Of a DNA stretch of 64,000 nt, positions 58,132-64,000 are shown piece by piece; the stretch's first letter is position 1, and the number at the start of each line of letters is the position of its first letter. The DNA lies in the NCBI RefSeq assembly GCF_004328705.1, contig NZ_CP035319.1, forward strand, positions 4,650,001 through 4,714,000, in the 5' to 3' direction. Both the position numbers and the translations under genes were made by a program. The notes under the pieces were generated by a model. That model was given only the letters and a program-made list of their open reading frames with translations, was not told the DNA's origin and did not search any database. Source of the stretch: Rhodococcus sp. ABRD24. GTDB lineage: Bacteria > Actinomycetota > Actinomycetes > Mycobacteriales > Mycobacteriaceae.

Positions 58132-58179
58132 GGGAGACACTGGGTTGAGGGAGAAACTGGGTTGAGGGAGAAACTGGGT
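58129..58179 (+). repeat. 17-bp tandem repeat (three copies) at the pptT start region
   Basis: Three head-to-tail units of 17 bp lie at 58129-58145, 58146-58162 and 58163-58179; the second and third are identical and the first differs by one base. Each carries GGGAG and ends in GGGT, so each junction makes a Shine-Dalgarno followed by TTG, but in three different frames. Only the last leads into pptT. Confidence 0.85.
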
Positions 58180-58847
58180 TGATCGAGCGCATCCTGCCTG
58201 CCGGTATCGCGTCGTCGGAGCTCTTCGAGGACCCGCCCGGGCTGCAACCGCACCCGCAGGAGGAGTCGTTGATCGCGAGGGCGGTCGAGAAGCGTCGTCG
58301 CGAATTCATCGGGGCCCGTCACTGCGCACGCCTCGCGATGGCCGACCTCGGGGTCGATCCGGCCCCGATCCTGCGGGGCGACAAGGGCTCTCCCGTGTGG
58401 CCGCGCGGCATCGTCGGCAGCCTGACACACTGCGACGGCTACCGCGCGGCGGTGCTCGGCCACGCGATGCAGGTGCGTGCACTCGGGATCGACGCCGAAC
58501 CGAACGGGCCGCTCCCGAACGGCGTGCTGGACGCGGTGAGCCGGCCGGAAGAGCGGGCATGGCTCGCCACTGTCGACTCGTCCGTCGTGCATTGGGACCG
58601 GCTGCTGTTCTGCGCCAAGGAGACCACGTACAAGGCGTGGTTCCCGCTGACCGGTCGCTGGCTCGGGTTCGAGGACGCGCACATCACCTTCACGAGTGAC
58701 GCCGACGGGGCCGACGGGACCATGGGTTCCTTCCACTCGCGACTGCTCGTGCCCGGCGGAACCCTCGACGGGCCGCCGCTGGCGAGTTTCGACGGTCGTT
58801 GGATCGTCTCCGACGGGCTGATCGTCACCTCGATCTCGGTGACCTGA
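58179..58847 (+). CDS. pptT: 4'-phosphopantetheinyl transferase (PptT type)
   Basis: Sfp-type transferase of 222 residues that converts apo-ACPs and PKS/NRPS carriers to holo forms. The magnesium-binding GIDAEPN and FCAKETTYKAW motifs are intact. The TTG start at 58179 uses the Shine-Dalgarno in the last 17-bp repeat. In mycobacteria PptT is essential and serves lipid PKSs, siderophores and FAAL partners; here it may activate the ACP of the polyyne-like cluster. Next to a phosphoesterase that may remove the same group. Confidence 0.94.
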   Translation: MIERILPAGIASSELFEDPPGLQPHPQEESLIARAVEKRRREFIGARHCARLAMADLGVDPAPILRGDKGSPVWPRGIVGSLTHCDGYRAAVLGHAMQVRALGIDAEPNGPLPNGVLDAVSRPEERAWLATVDSSVVHWDRLLFCAKETTYKAWFPLTGRWLGFEDAHITFTSDADGADGTMGSFHSRLLVPGGTLDGPPLASFDGRWIVSDGLIVTSISVT

Positions 58848-58872
58848 CCGGCGGCTGGCAGAATCGGACCAC

Positions 58873-59802
58873 GTGTCCAAGTCTGAAAAACCGTCCTCCG
58901 GCCTCGTCGGCGCCGGACTGCTGATTGTCGACAAGGATGCGGGGTTGACCAGTCACGACGTCGTCGCGAAGTGCCGCAAGCTGCTCGGCACCCGCAAGGT
59001 AGGGCACGCCGGCACCCTCGACCCGATGGCGACGGGTGTGTTGGTTCTCGGGGTTGAACGCGCGACCAAACTTCTGGGACTGCTCGCATTGACGACCAAG
59101 TCGTACCGCGCGACCATCCGACTGGGGCAGAGCACGTCCACCGATGACGCGGAGGGTGAGGTGCGCTCGACCGCCGACGCTGCCCCAATCACCGACGAGG
59201 AGATCGCGGCCGAGGTCGAGCGGCTCACCGGCGACATTCAGCAGGTCCCGGCGAGCGTCAGCGCGATCAAGGTGGACGGCCAGCGTGCCCACGCACTGAT
59301 CCGCGCGGGCGAGGAAGTCACCCTCGCGGCTCGTCCCGTCACCGTCTCCCGATTCGAGGTTCTGGCACGGCGCGACGTACCGGGCGTCGGTGGCGGAGCG
59401 TACGTCGACCTCGATGTGGATGTGGACTGCTCGTCGGGCACCTATATCCGGGCGCTCGCCCGTGACCTGGGTGCCGCGTTGGGCGTCGGCGGTCATCTGA
59501 CGGCGTTGCGGCGCACCAAGGTCGGTCCGTTCACGCTGGAACACTCCCGCACCCTCGAGCAGCTCGCGGACGATCCCGCGGTCAGCCTGGACATCGATCA
59601 GGCCGCGCAGACCGCCTTCCCGCATCGGCAGATCAATGCCGCGGAGGCCGAGGCGATCAGCCAGGGCCGCTGGCTCGAGCCGATCGGGCTCAAGGAGATC
59701 TATGCGGCGATCGACCCGAGCGGACACACGATTGCGCTGATCCAGGAGCGCGGCAAGCGGGCCAGTTCGGTGATGGTCGTCCGGCCCGCGACGCTGCGCT
59801 AG
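58873..59802 (+). CDS. truB: tRNA pseudouridine-55 synthase
   Basis: TruB of 309 residues. The catalytic aspartate lies in GHAGTLDPMATGVLVLG; later SGTYIRALARDLG and a C-terminal PUA-like part. GTG start with a weak Shine-Dalgarno. It modifies U55 of the tRNA T-loop. Convergent with the DtxR-type regulator. Confidence 0.95.
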   Translation: MSKSEKPSSGLVGAGLLIVDKDAGLTSHDVVAKCRKLLGTRKVGHAGTLDPMATGVLVLGVERATKLLGLLALTTKSYRATIRLGQSTSTDDAEGEVRSTADAAPITDEEIAAEVERLTGDIQQVPASVSAIKVDGQRAHALIRAGEEVTLAARPVTVSRFEVLARRDVPGVGGGAYVDLDVDVDCSSGTYIRALARDLGAALGVGGHLTALRRTKVGPFTLEHSRTLEQLADDPAVSLDIDQAAQTAFPHRQINAAEAEAISQGRWLEPIGLKEIYAAIDPSGHTIALIQERGKRASSVMVVRPATLR

Positions 59803-59826
59803 GCGGTTGCTGGGAGGCTTCAGAGG

Positions 59827-59844
59827 CCCGGGATGAGTCCCGGG
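59827..59844. terminator. Bidirectional hairpin between truB and the DtxR-type gene
   Basis: CCCGGGA/TCCCGGG, a perfect 7-bp stem with a TGAG loop, 24 bp after the truB stop and 46 bp beyond the stop of the opposite gene. Confidence 0.6.
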
Positions 59845-59890
59845 TGGGCGACTCGCTCGGTGCCCTGCCCGGGCGTCGGTCAGGCGCGGC

Positions 59891-60601
59891 CTAGACCAGC
59901 CAGATGGCTTGTGCGGCAGGGTTGCCGAGGTCCACGGTGTCGGGTTCCGAGCCCAGGCGAATCGAGACGGTGCCCGCGAAGTCGCGACGCTCGACGACGG
60001 CGATCTCGGTGTCGAGGGCGATTCCGACCGAGTCGAAGTACCGCAGCATTGCCGGATCGGCGTCCGAGATTCGGGCGACCCGGCCGGTGTCTCCGTTCTC
60101 GAAGTCGCTCAGCTGACGAGCGGGCGGGGTGGGGATGGTGCCGTCGGCCGCCGGGATCGGATCACCGTGGGGGTCACGTTCAGGGAAGCCGAGCTTGGCA
60201 TCCATGCGGTCGATCATGCGGTCCGAGACCGCGTGTTCGAGCACCTCGGCCTCGTCGTGGACCTCGTCCCATCCGTATCCGAGTTCGTTGACCAGGAATG
60301 TCTCGATGAGGCGGTGCCGGCGCACCATCGACACGGCCGCCGATCGGCCGGCGTCGGTCAACGCGATCGAGCCGTAGCGGGCATGATCGACCAGTCCCTG
60401 GTCGGACAGCTTGCGGATGGCCTCCGACACCGTCGACGCCGACACCCCGATCCGTTCCGACAGCAGTTTGGTCGATACCCGTTCGCGCGACCACTCCTGC
60501 ACGGTCCAGATGACCTTGAGGTAGTCCTGCGCGACCGATGACAAGGTGTCCGGGCGGGCCGCCTCACCCGGGGCGGTTACGTCTGTCTTCTGCGTGGCCA
60601 C
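59891..60601 (-). CDS. DtxR-family metalloregulator (SirR/MntR-like)
   Basis: Metal-dependent repressor of about 236 residues: an N-terminal winged helix (SERIGVSASTVSEAIRKLSDQGLV), the metal/dimer domain (RRHRLIETFLVNELGYGWDEVHDEAEVLEHAVSD, in parts) with histidine and glutamate ligands, and a C-terminal SH3-like FeoA domain. The start is uncertain: GTG at 60599-60601 or TTG at 60619. The SirR gene of mycobacteria (Rv2788) has the same neighbours. Manganese or iron homeostasis is probable. Confidence 0.88.
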   Translation of the reverse strand: MATQKTDVTAPGEAARPDTLSSVAQDYLKVIWTVQEWSRERVSTKLLSERIGVSASTVSEAIRKLSDQGLVDHARYGSIALTDAGRSAAVSMVRRHRLIETFLVNELGYGWDEVHDEAEVLEHAVSDRMIDRMDAKLGFPERDPHGDPIPAADGTIPTPPARQLSDFENGDTGRVARISDADPAMLRYFDSVGIALDTEIAVVERRDFAGTVSIRLGSEPDTVDLGNPAAQAIWLV

Positions 60602-60733
60602 GGTTACGAGCTTAGGCAACCGTCATCGCGGACACACATCAACACCCGGCGCGCCGCCGCGCAGTCACGTCACATCATCTGCGGATTCGTGGCGGACGGT
60701 CGATCCGAAGGTGACCGACGTGGGTCGTGGCCG

Positions 60734-60739
60734 TAGGCT
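60734..60739 (+). promoter_or_regulatory. -10 box of ribF, leaderless
   Basis: TAGGCT ends seven bases before the GTG start of ribF, which has no Shine-Dalgarno; GTGACC (60711-60716), 17 bp upstream, is a partial -35. This points to a leaderless transcript. Confidence 0.45.
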
Positions 60740-60746
60740 GCCACCT

Positions 60747-61718
60747 GTGCAGAGATGGCGAGGTCTGGACGATGTGCCGGCGGACTGGGGGCGTTGTGTC
60801 CTGACGATAGGCGTTTTCGACGGCGTGCACCGTGGGCATGCGCAGCTGATCACGCGGGCGGTCGACGCGGCCCGCGAACGCGGAACAGCCAGCATTCTCA
60901 TGACTTTCGATCCACATCCCGCAGAGGTGGTTCGCCCGGGCAGTCATCCGGCGCAGCTGACGACGTTGCCCCGGCGGGCGGAACTCGTCGAGGAACTCGG
61001 CGTCGATGTCTTCTGCGTCATGCCGTTCACGACCGAGTTCATGAAGCTCTCGCCGGAGCGCTACGTGCACGAGATCCTCGTCGAGCGGCTCCACGTCGCG
61101 GAGGTGGTCGTCGGCGAGAACTTCACGTTCGGGCGCAAGGCGGCCGGAAACGTGGACCTGCTCCGGGAGACCGGTGCTCGCTTCGGTTTCGCGGTGGACG
61201 GCGTCAGCTTGCTCGCCGAGCATGCAGTGACCTTCTCGTCGACCTACATCCGTTCGTGTGTCGATGCCGGTGACGTCGCTGCCGCTGCCGAGGCGCTCGG
61301 TCGTCCGCATCGCGTCGAGGGCGTCGTGGTCCACGGTGACGGCCGTGGGCGCGGCCTCGGGTTCCCGACCGCCAATATCGCTCCGCCGATGTACTCGGCC
61401 ATTCCGGCCGACGGCGTCTACGCCGCGTGGTTCACCGTCCTCGGTTCAGGTCCGGTCGCCGGCACCGTCGAACCGGGGCAGCGGTACCAGGCCGCGGTCT
61501 CGGTGGGCACCAACCCCACCTTCTCCGGTCGCACCCGCACTGTCGAGGCATTCGTGCTCGACCGGGAAGCAGACCTGTACGGCCAGCATGTGGCTGTCGA
61601 CTTCGTCGAACGGGTCCGCGGTATGGAGAAGTTCGACTCGGTGGATGCGCTGATCGAGGAGATGGGCCGCGACTCCGACAGGGCACGGCAGATCCTCACC
61701 GCCGCAGCCGCCGGCTGA
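60747..61718 (+). CDS. ribF: Bifunctional riboflavin kinase/FAD synthetase
   Basis: Protein of 323 residues making FMN and FAD. The N-terminal adenylyltransferase has GVFDGVHRGHAQLI and TFDPHPAEV; the C-terminal kinase has GRGRGLGFPTANIAP and VSVGTNPTF. The GTG at 60747 fits the conserved start QRWRGLDDVP; a longer frame upstream would run into the divergent regulator. FAD/FMN are used by NuoF and the acyl-CoA dehydrogenase nearby. Confidence 0.94.
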   Translation: MQRWRGLDDVPADWGRCVLTIGVFDGVHRGHAQLITRAVDAARERGTASILMTFDPHPAEVVRPGSHPAQLTTLPRRAELVEELGVDVFCVMPFTTEFMKLSPERYVHEILVERLHVAEVVVGENFTFGRKAAGNVDLLRETGARFGFAVDGVSLLAEHAVTFSSTYIRSCVDAGDVAAAAEALGRPHRVEGVVVHGDGRGRGLGFPTANIAPPMYSAIPADGVYAAWFTVLGSGPVAGTVEPGQRYQAAVSVGTNPTFSGRTRTVEAFVLDREADLYGQHVAVDFVERVRGMEKFDSVDALIEEMGRDSDRARQILTAAAAG

Positions 61719-61852
61719 AGCGGGTAACGCGCCTGGTAATCTCTTGCGTTGGTGTGTGCTGCGGTTCGCGGCGGCTGCACCCGTCGGAGGTCCGGGTGTG
61801 AGCCCGGTCTGCGATTCCTTTCACGCGGACGTCAGTTACAGGAGTGCACAAA

Positions 61853-62122
61853 GTGGCATTGACCACCGAGCAGAAAAAGCAGATCCTCGGCGAGTATGGA
61901 CTGCACGAGACCGACACCGGTTCGCCGGAGGCGCAGGTGGCCATGCTCACCAAGCGCATCGTCGATCTCACCGAGCACCTGAAGATGCACAAGCACGACC
62001 ACCATTCCCGCCGCGGCCTCCTGCTGCTGGTCGGGCGCCGTCGTCGTCTGCTCAAGTACATCCAGAAGGTCGACATCGCGCGTTACCGCTCGTTGATCGA
62101 GCGTCTCGGCCTGCGCCGATAA
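61853..62122 (+). CDS. rpsO: 30S ribosomal protein S15
   Basis: S15 of 89 residues, the exact family length when started at GTG 61853 (AGGAG eight bases upstream). [21 protein letters not shown] and [19 protein letters not shown] are diagnostic. It binds 16S rRNA helix 22. It is followed by pnp, a very old gene pair. Confidence 0.97.
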   Translation: MALTTEQKKQILGEYGLHETDTGSPEAQVAMLTKRIVDLTEHLKMHKHDHHSRRGLLLLVGRRRRLLKYIQKVDIARYRSLIERLGLRR

Positions 62123-62132
62123 AACGCGCTCA

Positions 62133-62150
62133 CGGCGAGTCGCCTCGCCG
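62133..62150 (+). terminator. Hairpin after rpsO
   Basis: Perfect 7-bp stem CGGCGAG/CTCGCCG with a four-base loop, 10 bp after the S15 stop. It may end part of the rpsO transcripts or act as a 3' stabiliser. Confidence 0.55.
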
Positions 62151-62155
62151 ACCTC

Positions 62156-62225
62156 ACCGATAGCCAGCGAGGCTTGCATAGTCGATGCTTAGACTGAGTC
62201 TCGTTGGCTATCGGTGTTTGCACCA
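62156..62225 (+). promoter_or_regulatory. Long hairpin in the rpsO-pnp intergenic region
   Basis: ACCGATAGCCA (62156-62166) pairs perfectly with TGGCTATCGGT (62215-62225), extended inside by CGAG/CTCG after one mismatch, with a 38-base loop. With the neighbouring stems it forms a structured leader before pnp. In E. coli pnp expression is controlled through cleavage and decay of a leader hairpin; a similar role is possible here. Confidence 0.5.
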
Positions 62226-62346
62226 GCAGTGTGTGTACGACTGCCGTCCGCGCCCACAGCCGTGGCGTCGGTCTTCGGTAGTGGCCCTCCGGATTCCATC
62301 CGGCAGGCTTCAATCGACGGCCGCCTCCGCGCTGTGAGGGAGCGCA

Positions 62347-62369
62347 GCCGCGACCAGGAGGGTCGCGGC
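62347..62369 (+). promoter_or_regulatory. Hairpin 48 bases before pnp
   Basis: A 9-bp perfect stem GCCGCGACC/GGTCGCGGC encloses AGGAG. It holds a Shine-Dalgarno-like loop but is too far from the pnp start to serve it. It is probably part of the pnp leader. Confidence 0.45.
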
Positions 62370-62416
62370 GCCCATGCGGATACGGCAAAAGACGAGAGGG
62401 AAGAGAAGAAAAGCAA

Positions 62417-64000
62417 TGACAGACAATTCCGCGAACTCCGCAATCGAGGTCGAGGAGGGCGTGTTCGAGTCCACCGCCGTCATCGACAACGGGAGCTACG
62501 GCACCCGCACCATTCGTTTCGAGACCGGCCGCCTCGCGCAGCAGGCAGCCGGCGCCGTCGTCGCCTACCTGGACGACGAGACCATGCTGTTGTCGGCCAC
62601 CACGGCCAGCAAGCAGCCCAAGGAGCACTTCGACTTCTTCCCGCTGACGGTGGACGTCGAGGAGCGCATGTATGCCGCGGGTCGCATCCCCGGCTCGTTC
62701 TTCCGTCGTGAGGGCCGCCCCTCCACCGACGCGATCCTCACCTGCCGCCTGATCGACCGGCCGCTGCGACCGTCGTTCGTCGACGGTCTCCGCAACGAGA
62801 TCCAGGTTGTCGTGACGGTCCTGAGCCTCAATCCAGCCGACCTGTACGACGTTGTCGCGATCAATGCCGCATCCGCGTCCACCCAGATCGCCGGCTTGCC
62901 GTTCTCCGGCCCCGTCGGTGGCGTGCGTGTCGCGCTCATCACGTCCGAGGACGACAAGAAGGGCCAGTGGGTCGCGTTCCCGACGGTCGAGCAGCTCGAG
63001 ACCGCAGTGTTCGACATGGTCGTCGCCGGCCGCGTCGTCGAGTCCGGTGACGTCGCCATCATGATGGTCGAGGCCGAGGCCACCGAGAACGTCATCGAGC
63101 TCATCGACGGTGGTGCGCAGGCGCCCACCGAGGCGATCGTGGCCGAGGGCCTCGAGGCCGCGAAGCCTTTCATCGCCCGCCTGTGCCAGGCCCAGCAGCA
63201 GTTGGCCGAGAAGGCTGCGAAGCCGACCGGTGAGTTCCCGCTGTTCCCGGCCTACCAGGACGATGTCTTCGCCGCAGTGGAGAAGGCTGCGGCCGCTTCG
63301 CTGACCGATGCGCTGTCCATCGCCGGCAAGCAGGAGCGCGACGACAAGACCGACGAGGTCAAGGTCGCCGTGCTCGAGCAGGTGGCTCCGCAGTTCGAGG
63401 GCCGCGAGAAGGAGATCGGCGCGGCGTTCCGCTCGCTGACGAAGAAGCTTGTGCGCCAGCGCATCCTGCGCGATCAGTTCCGCATCGATGGCCGTGGCAT
63501 CACCGATATCCGGTCGCTGTCCGCCGAGGTCGCGGTGATCCCGCGTGCGCACGGCAGCGCGTTGTTCGAGCGTGGCGAGACCCAGATCATGGGCGTCACC
63601 ACTCTCGACATGGTCAAGATGGCGCAGCAGGTCGACTCGCTGGGTCCCGAGACCAGCAAGCGCTACATGCACCACTACAACTTCCCGCCGTACTCGACCG
63701 GTGAAACCGGTCGCGTGGGCTCGCCGAAGCGTCGCGAGATCGGCCACGGCGCTCTCGCGGAGCGCGCGCTCATGCCGGTGCTGCCCAGCCAGGAAGAGTT
63801 CCCGTACGCGATCCGGCAGGTCTCCGAGGCGCTGAGCTCCAACGGCTCCACCTCGATGGGCTCGGTCTGTGCCTCGACGCTGTCGCTGCTCAACGCCGGT
63901 GTGCCGCTCAAGGCCCCGGTTGCCGGCATCGCGATGGGCCTGGTCTCCGACGAGGTTGACGGCGAGACCCGCTACGTGGCGCTCACCGACATCCTCGGCG
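62417..64000 (+). CDS. pnp: Polyribonucleotide nucleotidyltransferase, partial at window edge
   Basis: PNPase (GpsI in mycobacteria), phosphorolytic 3'-5' exoribonuclease. The first 528 codons are in the window: the first RNase PH-like domain ([38 protein letters not shown]), the helical linker, and most of the second domain with [33 protein letters not shown] and [12 protein letters not shown]. The KH and S1 domains lie beyond the end. ATG at 62417 follows GAGGGAAGAGAAG. It works in RNA decay, here behind a structured leader. Confidence 0.96.

Noticed and set aside
62156..62225. tRNA gene
   Set aside because: The outer stem looks like an acceptor arm but no T-loop, anticodon arm or conserved bases fit.
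62083..63747. Long minus-strand frame opposite pnp
   Set aside because: Complement of the conserved PNPase core; low-complexity product.

Overview
High-GC DNA whose gene content and order point to a mycolic-acid-type actinobacterium (Rhodococcus, Nocardia or a relative). The evidence is a complete nuo operon preceded by a receiver-like gene, the order rimP-nusA-ylxR-infB-DUF503-rbfA-nrnA-dinF-MPE-pptT-truB-ribF-rpsO-pnp, a DtxR-type regulator beside ribF, many GTG/TTG starts and several apparently leaderless promoters. No rRNA, tRNA, CRISPR array or intact mobile element was recognised. Genus is inferred; no database search was possible.

Layout. (1) 1-7.0 kb: a leftward five-gene operon (DUF2236 oxygenase-like protein, P450, TetR, aldehyde dehydrogenase, SDR) diverges from an acyl-CoA dehydrogenase across a promoter with an inverted repeat. 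(2) 7.1-13.7 kb: an HxlR regulator, an MFS exporter and three different thiolases, one resembling the steroid side-chain thiolase FadA5 and preceded by a KstR-like palindrome, plus a second HxlR gene broken by a frameshift. (3) 13.9-24.0 kb: an eleven-gene rightward cluster: thioesterase, fatty acyl-AMP ligase, two desaturases, ACP, a third desaturase, alpha/beta hydrolase, rubredoxin, P450, a catalytically degenerate alpha/beta hydrolase and an O-methyltransferase. The core order matches that of bacterial polyyne clusters such as caryoynencin (cayA-G). It is the best candidate here for a little-described system, an actinobacterial polyyne or acetylenic lipid pathway. (4) 24.1-40.5 kb: a degenerate receiver gene and nuoA-N. 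nuoE and nuoF are fused into one reading frame, and nuoM and nuoN carry glycine-rich insertions. (5) 40.5-43.4 kb: a small membrane protein, a ClpX lying apart from any clpP, and a TetR regulator with a long extra C-terminal domain. (6) 43.4-47.0 kb: a decayed terpenoid locus (prenyl-diphosphate-synthase remnant, P450, UbiA-family enzyme, IPP isomerase). (7) 47.0-64.0 kb: an NTF2-like protein, a ferritin-like/lipoprotein pair, then the conserved transcription-translation block ending inside pnp.

How the genes may work together. In the polyyne-like cluster the FAAL would adenylate a fatty acid and load it on the ACP. The three di-iron desaturases, with rubredoxin as likely electron carrier, would insert double and triple bonds, and a hydrolase would release the chain. 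The P450 and methyltransferase would tailor it. The ACP needs 4'-phosphopantetheine, which the PptT at 58.2 kb could supply. The neighbouring thiolases and exporter may serve precursor trimming and export, but that link rests only on position.
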